From: Segatella buccae ATCC 33574
Lineage (GTDB): Bacteria > Bacteroidota > Bacteroidia > Bacteroidales > Bacteroidaceae
Direction of reading: 5' to 3'
NCBI RefSeq assembly: GCF_000184945.1
Contig: NZ_GL586311.1
Span: 2,545,888 to 2,592,948 of the forward strand
Length of the DNA: 47,061 nt
Shown here: positions 16,513 through 23,928 of the stretch, piece by piece
Position numbering within the stretch: the stretch's first letter is position 1
Layout of the letters: every line of letters starts with the position of its first letter
Notes under the pieces: generated by a model
What the model saw: the letters and a program-made list of their open reading frames with translations, nothing else
What the model was told of the DNA's origin: nothing
Database searches by the model: none
Made by a program: the position numbers and the translations under genes

Positions 16513-16815
16513 TTACAGGAAGAAACTTCTCAGGATAGTGGCAGCCACGATGAGGAAGATACACGCACCGAACCAAGAGGCTGCGGTCTTGCTCGTATCG
16601 GGGTCACCACTTGAGAACTTGTTGTACACTTTAATGCCTCCAATCAGACCTACCACCGCCCCTACGGCATAGATGAGTTTCGTGCCGGGGTCGAAGTAGG
16701 AGGTTACCATTTTCGTTGCTTCATTGATTCCGGCAATGCCGTTGCCCTGTGCGTACGCTCCTACGGCAGTGGCAGCTATCAGGAGCAGCATTGTGATTTT
16801 CTTTTTGTTGTTCAT
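16513..16815 (-). CDS. traE: Conjugative transfer protein TraE (DUF4134, possible pilin)
   Basis: 100 residues: signal peptide (about 1-22, ending VGAYAQ), then two hydrophobic segments (LIYAVGAVVGLIGGIKVY and WFGACIFLIVAATILRSF). This small two-span product with a cleaved leader resembles VirB2-type pilins, the proposed role of DUF4134. It begins the core of the channel genes after a 150-bp gap that holds a long-range hairpin. Confidence 0.87.
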   Translation of the reverse strand: MNNKKKITMLLLIAATAVGAYAQGNGIAGINEATKMVTSYFDPGTKLIYAVGAVVGLIGGIKVYNKFSSGDPDTSKTAASWFGACIFLIVAATILRSFFL

Positions 16816-16871
16816 TGTTCTTTTTATTTTAAGTTGTTAAATGAATTGTTTTCTTTTGGGTAGAGATGGTA

Positions 16872-16935
16872 AGGGGTGGCTCGGTTTTATCGTATGACTG
16901 ATATTGGTTGATTGTTTTACTTTTGAGCCACCCCT
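16872..16935 (-). promoter_or_regulatory. Long-range hairpin upstream of traE
   Basis: AGGGGTGGCTC (16872-16882) and GAGCCACCCCT (16925-16935) are a perfect 11-bp inverted pair around a 42-nt A/T-rich loop. No T run follows on either strand, so it is not a simple terminator; an mRNA processing or stability element within the tra operon is plausible. Confidence 0.45.
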
Positions 16936-16966
16936 CGATCACGGTACAATATGAACAAACACTATT

Positions 16967-17773
16967 TTACAGATAGTATGAAAGTGGATGCTCGTCATCT
17001 TCCGAAACATCGCTGTTGCTGCTCTCTACGTTTGAGTTCGTTTCAAAGTCAGAAGAAGAGCTAATATTACTTTCCTCTAATTCCGCTTCCTCCGTTTTGC
17101 GAATGGCAGCAAGTAGCTTTTGATGGTCTTTCTCCTGCTTGAGCGTTGCCTCCTTGATATAGTCCATAAGCTGCGTGCCCCGTATGCTTTGCAGCATATT
17201 CTGAACTTCGGCTTCGTTTTCCTCATCAAGCGTGTCATCATTCTTATGCCAGCCGGTAACACGGACTACTTCCCTTGCAAGAATAGCGGAGGGTGAGACT
17301 TCGGGTAAAGCAGCGTCAGCGATTTGCAGCTCTTCACGAACGATGCTGTCTTCGTCAGATTCGTCCATTGTGTAGTCAACCTGCATCTCGTTGTCCTCTT
17401 CCGTGCCTTCTGTTTCTTCGGGCATAGATGAGTTTTCCGCCGCAAAGGTATTGGGATTATCGGCTGGTTTTTCTTTTGATGAAGTATCGGGAATAGCTGG
17501 GATATTTTGAGAATTGGTCGTAATCTCTTTAGAGATTTCGGCATAGCGTTCTCTATACGACTTGCTCTTGCCGACAAGCATTTGCCGTGCCTGCTCGATT
17601 TGGTCTTGGGTAACAGAAAGCGTACTCTGTTTTTGTTCCTGCTCATTTTTCTTTTCACAAGCTTTCTCCAATCTGTGGCACGTTATGCGGAATTGCTGCC
17701 AAAGGAAGAGTATTCCAATGAACACCCATACCGCTATCAGAAATAGAAGTATGTTGAATAGTATCGTTTGCAT
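16967..17773 (-). CDS. traD: Conjugal transfer protein, TraD-like (DUF4122, tentative)
   Basis: 268 residues: an N-terminal membrane anchor (about 4-25, ILFNILLFLIAVWVFIGILF), a basic stretch, then a long, very acidic and Ser/Glu-rich region (about 80-160) that is probably disordered. A more ordered part follows with LAREVVRVTGWHKND near 165-180 and MLQSIRGTQLMDYIKEA near 192-208. This matches the protein usually called TraD in CTnDOT relatives. It is not the F-plasmid TraD coupling ATPase; no nucleotide-binding motif is present. It lies between traB and traE. Confidence 0.72.
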   Translation of the reverse strand: MQTILFNILLFLIAVWVFIGILFLWQQFRITCHRLEKACEKKNEQEQKQSTLSVTQDQIEQARQMLVGKSKSYRERYAEISKEITTNSQNIPAIPDTSSKEKPADNPNTFAAENSSMPEETEGTEEDNEMQVDYTMDESDEDSIVREELQIADAALPEVSPSAILAREVVRVTGWHKNDDTLDEENEAEVQNMLQSIRGTQLMDYIKEATLKQEKDHQKLLAAIRKTEEAELEESNISSSSDFETNSNVESSNSDVSEDDEHPLSYYL

Positions 17774-17806
17774 AATGGTGATTTTTATATGTCGTTGGTT
17801 CTTTGT

Positions 17807-18319
17807 TCAAAAGTCTATTGCCACCTTGCGCCGGTGCTTTGCCGTGGCATTGTTGAGCAGTTCCTTGTACTCCTTGAGGTGTTCACGCAGGATGTTGTCG
17901 ATGTAGGATGCCATTGACACCCGCTCGCCCAAGTCCTGCAAGACGTTTCTCAGTACCTGAAGCGTATCCACACTCATGGTGAAGTTGGTTCGCTCCCGGA
18001 GGCGGACGGATTGCAAATAGCGTGTGCGGTAATCCTCAAAGGAAATCCGGGATATTTCCGTACTTTTCTCCTTTCCTTTCCCGCAGCTCTTATACAAGGG
18101 ATTGTCCTGTGTTTCTTCAGAGACAGGCATGTTCTCCTTGTTCAGATGCTGTTTTTCCTTTTGACCGGGACTGACCTCAATCTTCACATCCTCTTCATAT
18201 TCCTCATCAGGCGGGTCAAAAGCCAATGTATCTTTCTGTGGGGTTTTCATCACCCCGTCTTCTGCCATCTCCTTGAGCTTGGCTTCCAGTTTTTGCCGCT
18301 GTTCCTGTATTTTTGCCAT
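17807..18319 (-). CDS. traB: TraB-like protein (DUF3408)
   Basis: 170 residues. The N-terminal 80 are charged and low-complexity; the conserved C-terminal part, about 95-160, has the DUF3408 pattern (RTNFTMSVDTLQVLRNVLQD, then MASYIDNILREHLKEY), which resembles a ribbon-helix-helix DNA-binding fold. It follows the ParA-like traA by 9 bp; such ParA plus small DNA-binding pairs often act in partitioning or in bringing DNA to the transfer machinery. That role is an inference. Confidence 0.82.
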   Translation of the reverse strand: MAKIQEQRQKLEAKLKEMAEDGVMKTPQKDTLAFDPPDEEYEEDVKIEVSPGQKEKQHLNKENMPVSEETQDNPLYKSCGKGKEKSTEISRISFEDYRTRYLQSVRLRERTNFTMSVDTLQVLRNVLQDLGERVSMASYIDNILREHLKEYKELLNNATAKHRRKVAIDF

Positions 18320-18328
18320 AGTGATGTC

Positions 18329-19108
18329 TTATTTAAGTTGGATGTGTGCAAGCAGTTCTTCTGTCAGCTCATCGATGCCGGTCCCTGTCCGTAAGGCTTT
18401 GTTGGGAGGCAGGTAAGTGGAGCGGAATACTCCACGAAATCCGTATTGCTCCAACTCATGGCTGAAGCGGTGGGTGGCATAGACGTGGCGGTCGAGCAGC
18501 GTGTAATTTTCGTTCCTGATATACTTGCTGTAGTATTCAATGAGCGTATTCTTTACTCTCCGGTCCACCTTGTTCCAAAGGAGAATGATTTCCTTAATGC
18601 GGGCACTTGACATGGACACGCCCAAGTCGTTTACCGCTTTGATATAGGTAAGGCACGCAACCATAGACTGCACATCCGGCTCCAAGGGCGAAAGGATATA
18701 GTCCATATCCAGCGAGAGTTGCAGAAGGTCACTGGTACCTGCATGACCGGGAAAGTCGAAGATGACCAGATCAAACTTCTCCGACGGATGTCTTCTGATA
18801 TAATCGTCTGCCTTTGCAATGGCATCCTTAGGATCTGCCTTAAGTATGCGATAGGCTGTACGCCCCAAAGAGGAAAAGTACTGCTTCATCTGCCTGGAAA
18901 GCTGTGGATCGCTCTCAATGCAAGCCTTTTCCCTTTCACGGAGTTTATAGAAAGAGTCCTGCGAGAGGTCGCAGTCCACAGCAAAAAGATGGAGACCTTT
19001 TTCATAGTAAAGGATGCTGCTGACAATTTCTGCCAAAGTACTTTTACCTACACCTCCTTTTTGAGAGGATAAGCCCAGAAATATGGGTGATGTTTGTATC
19101 TGTTCCAT
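18329..19108 (-). CDS. traA: ParA-family ATPase TraA
   Basis: 259 residues. The deviant Walker A motif SQKGGVGKST lies at about 15-24, and FDLVIFDFPGH near 112-122 gives the Walker B region. This is a MinD/ParA-type ATPase, first recognisable gene of the tra operon as in CTnDOT. With traB it may position or maintain the element; direct evidence is lacking. A 55-codon ORF lies just upstream, 28 bp before its ATG. Confidence 0.9.
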   Translation of the reverse strand: MEQIQTSPIFLGLSSQKGGVGKSTLAEIVSSILYYEKGLHLFAVDCDLSQDSFYKLREREKACIESDPQLSRQMKQYFSSLGRTAYRILKADPKDAIAKADDYIRRHPSEKFDLVIFDFPGHAGTSDLLQLSLDMDYILSPLEPDVQSMVACLTYIKAVNDLGVSMSSARIKEIILLWNKVDRRVKNTLIEYYSKYIRNENYTLLDRHVYATHRFSHELEQYGFRGVFRSTYLPPNKALRTGTGIDELTEELLAHIQLK

Positions 19109-19136
19109 ACTATAGATATTTTAATCGTTTGAACTG

Positions 19137-19304
19137 TTATTTGAACGGCAGGTCGTTTGACCAATCGTCTGAACGGGTAATCGTTTTTCCTATCTGTCGA
19201 TATGCCGAACTATCTGTCGTTTTGTTTGTCGATTTGTCGGTATGCCGATTGTTCTGTCTGACGGTGGATTGAACGATTAAAATATCGTCCGTCTCATCGT
19301 TCAT
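19137..19304 (-). CDS. Possible small disordered protein heading the tra operon
   Basis: An ATG at 19304 opens a 55-residue frame starting MNDETDDILIVQSTVRQ and ending DDWSNDLPFK, with TAA 28 bp before traA. It is rich in Thr, Ser, Asn, Arg and Asp and has no hydrophobic core, so it would be disordered. The acidic-aromatic tail faintly recalls SSB-type peptide tails. A near-consensus -7 box (TTATTTTG) lies 41 bp upstream. The DNA also contains short repeats (CTATCTGTCG twice, TATGCCGA twice), so repeat-driven chance openness is possible. The frame contains no recognised domain. Confidence 0.4.
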   Translation of the reverse strand: MNDETDDILIVQSTVRQNNRHTDKSTNKTTDSSAYRQIGKTITRSDDWSNDLPFK

Positions 19305-19344
19305 CTGATAGGACTTCCGGCCGATTGTCCGCTCGTTCTGTCTG

Positions 19345-19352
19345 CAAAATAA
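19345..19352 (-). promoter_or_regulatory. Candidate -7 box for the tra operon
   Basis: The minus strand reads TTATTTTG, one base off TAnnTTTG. No good -33 TTTG is found at the usual distance. A start near 19338 would give a leader of about 35 nt before the 55-codon ORF. It is a weak call. Confidence 0.25.
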
Positions 19353-19443
19353 AAGCTTTTTCGATAGATTTTTCTATGCCTGTGAAGTATAGGGAAATGA
19401 AAGGAAAAAGAGTGAATATCATTGATAATGAGATATTTGAAAA

Positions 19444-19607
19444 CTCGCCGTAACTTTGCAGGCGAGAATAATACATGGAGGTAACGTCTCGAAGCAGACA
19501 CCCCAAAAGGGTGGATACTTCACTCGTATCATTTCTTGATAACAGCAAGGTGTGTCTTTGTCCGACAAACTCCGTTTCTGCCGACAAAGACCCTTGCCCC
19601 GAAGGGG
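19444..19607. other. oriT: Probable oriT region upstream of mobA
   Basis: Four inverted repeats are packed in the gap before mobA: CTCGCC (19444-19449)/GGCGAG (19461-19466); CACCC (19499)/GGGTG (19509); GTCTTTGTC (19554-19562)/GACAAAGAC (19583-19591); CCCC-GAA-GGGG (19597-19607). In CTnDOT-type elements oriT lies in this place relative to the mob genes. TAACTTTG at 19451-19458, inside the first hairpin, may also be a -7 box for mobA. The nick site cannot be named. Confidence 0.55.
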
Positions 19608-19649
19608 AGAGAATTACTCCAAAGTCGTAATTAGATAAGGATAAAAACA

Positions 19650-20036
19650 ATGAACGAAAAGATAGAACGATGGGACAGATGGGATACCCGTCTTCCCAAG
19701 CCCAAAGACCAGCAACGGGCGATTGATTTGTTCCATAAATCAGGTGCGGAAACCAAGTCGGATTTTGTGCGTGGTCGTATCCTTGGAGAGAGTTTCAAAG
19801 TGATTACGGTGGACAAGTCTGCCGTGGAATATTACCGAAAGCTCTCAGAACTGACGACGCAAATCCATAAGATTGGCGTGCTGTATAACCAAGCCGTGCG
19901 TGCCATCAACAGCTATCACAGCATAAAGACTGCACAGATTATGCTTGAGAAGTTGGAGAAATTGTCGGCTCAAATCATTGCCTTACAAGAGCAGGCTATC
20001 AATCTAACCATTGATTATAGAAAGAAGAAGTATTGA
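19650..20036 (+). CDS. mobA: Mobilisation accessory protein MobA
   Basis: 128 residues. The N-terminal half (RLPKPKDQQRAIDLFHKSGAE is quoted in part: LPKPKDQQRAIDLF) and KSDFVRGRILGESFKV resemble MobA/MobC-type oriT-binding accessory proteins with a ribbon-helix-helix fold. A C-terminal helix (MLEKLEKLSAQIIALQEQA) probably dimerises. It should help the relaxase MobB recognise oriT. It lies right after the oriT-like repeats and 16 bp before mobB. Confidence 0.85.
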   Translation: MNEKIERWDRWDTRLPKPKDQQRAIDLFHKSGAETKSDFVRGRILGESFKVITVDKSAVEYYRKLSELTTQIHKIGVLYNQAVRAINSYHSIKTAQIMLEKLEKLSAQIIALQEQAINLTIDYRKKKY

Positions 20037-20052
20037 GAATTTAGTTAGAAAA

Positions 20053-21333
20053 ATGATAGCAAAAATTTCAGCAACGGAGAACCTCGGAGGAGCACTCGGC
20101 TACAACTTCAAAAAGGTGGAAAAAGGAGAAGCGAATATTCTTCTTGCCGCTGAATTGTATCAGAGCAAGGAAGGACGTTATACGATGGAGGACGTGCTTG
20201 CTGATATGGAGGCATTGATTCCGAAGAACTGCCGTACCAAGAAAACGGTGTTCCACTGTTCGCTCAATCCGCACCCGGACGAGAAACTATCCGATGAAAG
20301 GCTCACACAGATAGCCAAGGAGTATATGGAGGCACTCGGCTATGGCAATCAGCCCTACATTGTGTTCAAGCACAACGACATCGCCCGTGAGCATATCCAC
20401 ATTGTGTCGCTTCGGATAGACGGTGAGGGAAAGAAAATCAACGACAAGTTTGAAAAGCGAAGGAGCAAGAAGATTACTGATACCTTGGAAAGGAAATTTG
20501 GTCTCATTCCAAGTTCAAAGGTTACTGACAAGGCGATGAAAGAAACGCCCAAGATAGACACCAACAAAGGAAATATCAAGGAACAGGTGGCAAATGTTGT
20601 CCGCATGGTGCTGAAGCATTATTGTTTCTGTTCCTTGGGCGAGCTCAATGCCGTACTGAGTAAATATAATCTTGCCGTAGAAGAAGTAAAGACGGAGTTT
20701 CGGGGAAAGAAATATGACGGATTGGTCTATGTTCCAACAGATGACAAGGGAGGCAAAGTAAGCACACCCATCCATGCCTCGGACATAGGTCGTGGTGTGG
20801 GTTATACTGCTGTACAGAACAGGATGCAGAAGTCGAAACAAGCTATCAAACCATTGATATCAATCATAAGGTACAGGGTGTTACAAGCTATGCGCACCTC
20901 TCCTCAAACAGAGAAAGACCTGCGGAGCAGATTGGAGGAACAAGGCTTGCGTGTGTTTATCCTAAAGAACGAAAGCGGGCGCATCTATGGGATCACCTTC
21001 ATTGACGACAAGGAGGGCGTTGCGCTCAATGGCTCACGCTTGGGCAAAGGATATGCTGCCAATATATTCAATGGTTATTTCTCTAATCCAACGGACAACC
21101 CATTCTTGGACGAAACGCTGTACGGCTGTCCGTCTGTCCGTTTGGATCAATCTGCAACCGTTCACCCTTCGCAGCTAAATACGGAGGAAAGCGACAACCT
21201 TGTCGATGAACTTATTGAGGATATGGTGGGTGAATCATTCGGAACTGCGGGCAACGACGATTGGAAAGAAGCGGCATGGCAGCGTAAACTCCGCAGACAA
21301 AGTAAGATAAAACTTAGACGAAGAAAACATTAA
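20053..21333 (+). CDS. mobB: Relaxase MobB (MobP-type mobilisation nuclease)
   Basis: 426 residues from the ATG at 20053 (MIAKISATENLGG); the frame stays open 42 bp further upstream within mobA. Family features are GALGYNFKKVEKGE near 14-27 (a candidate for the catalytic Tyr), a first His region CSLNPHPDEKLS, and the metal-binding HNDIAREHIHIVSLRID at about 102-118. It should nick oriT, bind the 5' end covalently and lead the strand into the recipient. The C-terminal 150 residues contain additional domain(s) of unknown role. Confidence 0.92.
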   Translation: MIAKISATENLGGALGYNFKKVEKGEANILLAAELYQSKEGRYTMEDVLADMEALIPKNCRTKKTVFHCSLNPHPDEKLSDERLTQIAKEYMEALGYGNQPYIVFKHNDIAREHIHIVSLRIDGEGKKINDKFEKRRSKKITDTLERKFGLIPSSKVTDKAMKETPKIDTNKGNIKEQVANVVRMVLKHYCFCSLGELNAVLSKYNLAVEEVKTEFRGKKYDGLVYVPTDDKGGKVSTPIHASDIGRGVGYTAVQNRMQKSKQAIKPLISIIRYRVLQAMRTSPQTEKDLRSRLEEQGLRVFILKNESGRIYGITFIDDKEGVALNGSRLGKGYAANIFNGYFSNPTDNPFLDETLYGCPSVRLDQSATVHPSQLNTEESDNLVDELIEDMVGESFGTAGNDDWKEAAWQRKLRRQSKIKLRRRKH

Positions 21334-21351
21334 ATAAACGAGCATTTCTAT

Positions 21352-21381
21352 CTCCCCTCCCTTCGGAGGGGTTGGGGGAGG
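21352..21381. repeat. CCCCTCC-N4-GGAGGGG dispersed intergenic hairpin
   Basis: CCCCTCC (21354-21360) and GGAGGGG (21365-21371) form a perfect stem with loop CTTC, with a second G-rich block GGGGGAGG just after. From memory this sequence type is scattered between genes in many Bacteroidetes. No T run follows, so it is unlikely to terminate transcription of the mob operon. Confidence 0.6.
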
Positions 21382-21399
21382 CTTCAAAACAATATTATT

Positions 21400-23403
21400 A
21401 TGGCACAGGAAGACGATTTAAGGGCGTTAGGTAAGGTCATGGACTTTATGCGAGGTATATCGGTGATATTCCTCCTTATCAACTGTTATTGGTTCTGCTA
21501 CGAGGCATTTCAGCAGTGGCACTTCACACTTGGTATCATCAATAAGATACTGATGAATTTCCAGCGAACGACGGGATTGTTTTCTTCCATCCTTTGGACG
21601 AAACTCTTTTGTGTAGTATTTCTTGCTTTATCCTGTTTGGGCACGAAAGGCGTGAAGGAAGAGAAAATTACATGGCCGAAGATTTGGACAATACTTTTCT
21701 CCGGTTTTGTGCTTTTCTTCCTCAACTGGTGGCTCTTAGCATTGCCCATCGGCAAGATTGGGGCAGCTTCGCTTTACATCTTCACGCTGTCCGTTGGCTA
21801 TATCTGTCTGCTGATGGGTGGCGTATGGATGAGCCGACTACTCAAAAACAACCTAATGGACGATGTGTTTAACACAGAAAATGAAAGCTTCATGCAGGAA
21901 ACAAGGTTGATGGAGAATGAATACTCTGTCAATCTCCCTACACGTTTCTACTATAAAAAGAAGTGGAACAAAGGTTGGATTAACGTGGTCAATCCATTCC
22001 GTGCCTCAATGGTGCTCGGCACACCGGGCTCTGGTAAGTCATACGCTATTGTGAACAACTACATCAAGCAACAGATTGAGAAAGGCTTTGCCATGTATAT
22101 ATACGATTATAAGTTTCCAGACCTTTCCGAGATTGCTTACAATCACCTGCTTCATCACTTGGATGCCTACAAGGTGAAGCCTCAGTTCTATGTCATCAAC
22201 TTTGACGACCCGAGAAGAAGCCATCGTTGCAATCCCATCAATCCAGCCTTTATGACGGACATATCCGATGCCTATGAGAGTGCCTACACCATCATGCTCA
22301 ATCTGAACCGCTCGTGGATACAAAAGCAGGGAGACTTCTTTGTGGAGTCGCCAATTATCCTGTTGGCTGCCATCATTTGGTTTCTGAAAATCTATGAGAA
22401 CGGAAAGTATTGCACTTTTCCGCACGCCATAGAGTTCCTGAACCGCCCCTATGCACAGATATTTCCGATACTCACTTCCTACGATGAACTTGCCAATTAT
22501 CTTTCTCCTTTCATGGATGCTTGGGAGGGCGGAGCACAAGACCAGTTGCAGGGACAGATAGCCAGTGCCAAGATACCGCTTTCACGCATGATTTCACCTG
22601 CTCTTTATTGGGTGATGACAGGCGATGATTTCTCACTTGACATCAATAACCCTAATGAGCCGAAAGTGCTTGTCGTTGGAAATAATCCCGACCGTCAGAA
22701 CATCTATTCGGCTGCACTCGGACTATATAACAGCCGTATCGTGAAACTCATCAACAAGAAGAAACAGCTCAAAAGTTCTGTGATTATCGACGAGTTGCCG
22801 ACTATCTATTTCCGTGGGCTGGACAACCTTATTGCTACCGCCCGAAGCAATAAAGTAGCAGTGTGCTTGGGCTTTCAGGACTTCTCACAGCTCACTCGCG
22901 ATTATGGGGACAAAGAAAGTAAAGTGATACAAAATACCGTGGGCAACGTGTTCAGTGGTCAAGTCGTGGGAGAAACCGCCAAGACATTGAGTGAGCGCTT
23001 TGGTAAGGTCTTGCAGCAGCGGCAGTCCATGACCATTAACCGTAATGACAAATCAACCTCTATCTCCACACAGATGGACAGTCTTATCCCGGCAAGCAAG
23101 ATTTCCAACCTCACACAGGGCATGTTTGTCGGTGCCGTGTCCGACAACTTCGATGAGCGCATCGACCAAAAGATTTTCCATGCGGAGATAGTCGTGGATA
23201 GTGCCAAAATCTCCGCCGAGATGAAAGCCTATCAACCAATCCCTATAATCGCAGACTTTACAAACGAAGATGGCTCCGACAATCTCAAAGAGACCATCGA
23301 AGCCAACTATAAACGTGTCAAACAAGAGATTATCTCACTTGTGGAATCGGAGAAGGAACGCATCAAGGCCGACCCGGCTCTTGCTCACTTGTCTAAGGAG
23401 TAG
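21400..23403 (+). CDS. mobC: Type IV coupling protein MobC (TraG/VirD4 family)
   Basis: 667 residues. Four membrane segments occupy the first 150 residues (for example ISVIFLLINCYWFCYEAF, and FVLFFLNWWLLALPIG). Walker A GTPGSGKSYA follows at about 207-216, and a Walker B region near VIIDELPTIYF at about 463-473. It is the inner-membrane ATPase that delivers the MobB-DNA complex to the TraG channel. It ends the mob operon, and the cargo block begins right after it. Confidence 0.94.
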   Translation: MAQEDDLRALGKVMDFMRGISVIFLLINCYWFCYEAFQQWHFTLGIINKILMNFQRTTGLFSSILWTKLFCVVFLALSCLGTKGVKEEKITWPKIWTILFSGFVLFFLNWWLLALPIGKIGAASLYIFTLSVGYICLLMGGVWMSRLLKNNLMDDVFNTENESFMQETRLMENEYSVNLPTRFYYKKKWNKGWINVVNPFRASMVLGTPGSGKSYAIVNNYIKQQIEKGFAMYIYDYKFPDLSEIAYNHLLHHLDAYKVKPQFYVINFDDPRRSHRCNPINPAFMTDISDAYESAYTIMLNLNRSWIQKQGDFFVESPIILLAAIIWFLKIYENGKYCTFPHAIEFLNRPYAQIFPILTSYDELANYLSPFMDAWEGGAQDQLQGQIASAKIPLSRMISPALYWVMTGDDFSLDINNPNEPKVLVVGNNPDRQNIYSAALGLYNSRIVKLINKKKQLKSSVIIDELPTIYFRGLDNLIATARSNKVAVCLGFQDFSQLTRDYGDKESKVIQNTVGNVFSGQVVGETAKTLSERFGKVLQQRQSMTINRNDKSTSISTQMDSLIPASKISNLTQGMFVGAVSDNFDERIDQKIFHAEIVVDSAKISAEMKAYQPIPIIADFTNEDGSDNLKETIEANYKRVKQEIISLVESEKERIKADPALAHLSKE

Positions 23404-23545
23404 ACCGTTTGCCAACCGATGTCTCAAAGCATCTGTTCCTTGCAAAGGTTTCCGAGAAAAGTTACCTTACTATTGGGAATAGAAAGATATATGTTCGAGA
23501 GAATATCTTTCGGACTGTATGTGTACGTCATTTTCTTTAATTATC

Positions 23546-23578
23546 AAAAGGGCGTGGCACCTGTTATGCACCACGCCC
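23546..23578 (-). terminator. Terminator of the minus-strand cargo unit
   Basis: GGGCGTGG (23550-23557) and CCACGCCC (23571-23578) form an 8-bp GC-rich stem. On the minus strand it is followed by TTTTGATAATTAAAG, fitting an end for transcripts coming from the small peptide gene. The rest of 23404-23593 shows nothing. Confidence 0.65.
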
Positions 23579-23593
23579 TCGATAAAAATGGAT

Positions 23594-23800
23594 TTAATCA
23601 TCCCATAGCGATGACGGGCGGCGGCTCGGGGCGTCATAGTCATCGTCGTCCTCCTCGCCGTCAAAGAAGTTGTTGCCTTTCGAGAGTGCAGGCCCCGTGG
23701 CGGGGTCTTCACTGATGCCCACGCTGAGGGAGCCGGCGAGAATAGAGTTTTCTAATGTGATGGGGACCACTTTGATTTCTGGTTTGATGTAATTGTTCAT
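23594..23800 (-). CDS. Small acidic Bacteroidales peptide with C-terminal LWDD
   Basis: 68 residues. The N terminus MNNYIKPEIKVVPITLEN and the tail SRRPSSLWDD match a loose group of small Bacteroidales proteins that I recall with similar starts (KYIKPxIEVV) and LWDD-like ends; their function is unknown. A run of acidic residues (DGEEDDDDYD) lies in the middle. There is no classical signal peptide; a central ILAGSLSVG segment might act as a cleavage or processing site. It is the last gene of the minus-strand surface-protein unit, 128 bp after the giant protein. Confidence 0.6.
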   Translation of the reverse strand: MNNYIKPEIKVVPITLENSILAGSLSVGISEDPATGPALSKGNNFFDGEEDDDDYDAPSRRPSSLWDD

Positions 23801-23829
23801 TTTTTATTAATTAACTGTTTGTTTTAAAT

Positions 23830-23911
23830 CATCGGGGGGAGCGCACCGCCCGTTTCCGTGGGATTCGGAACGTGATGAATCACGCCCCTGCGGCGTGCCG
23901 CACCCCCGATG
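23830..23911 (-). repeat. Hairpin after the 1221-residue surface protein (copy 1)
   Basis: CATCGGGGG (23830-23838) and CCCCCGATG (23903-23911) enclose a GC-rich stretch with an inner CACGCC-N5-GGCGTG. A related element, with GAGC(G/A)CACCGCC in the same place and the same GAAGAGAGAC flank, follows the paralogous gene at 28747-28789. No T run follows, so mRNA 3' end protection is more likely than termination. Confidence 0.5.
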
Positions 23912-23928
23912 AAGAGAGACTTCTTTTT

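Noticed and set aside
21352..21381. Hairpin between mobB and mobC as a terminator
   Set aside because: There is no T run after the stem, and mobC lies only 19 bp further on the same strand as part of the mob operon.
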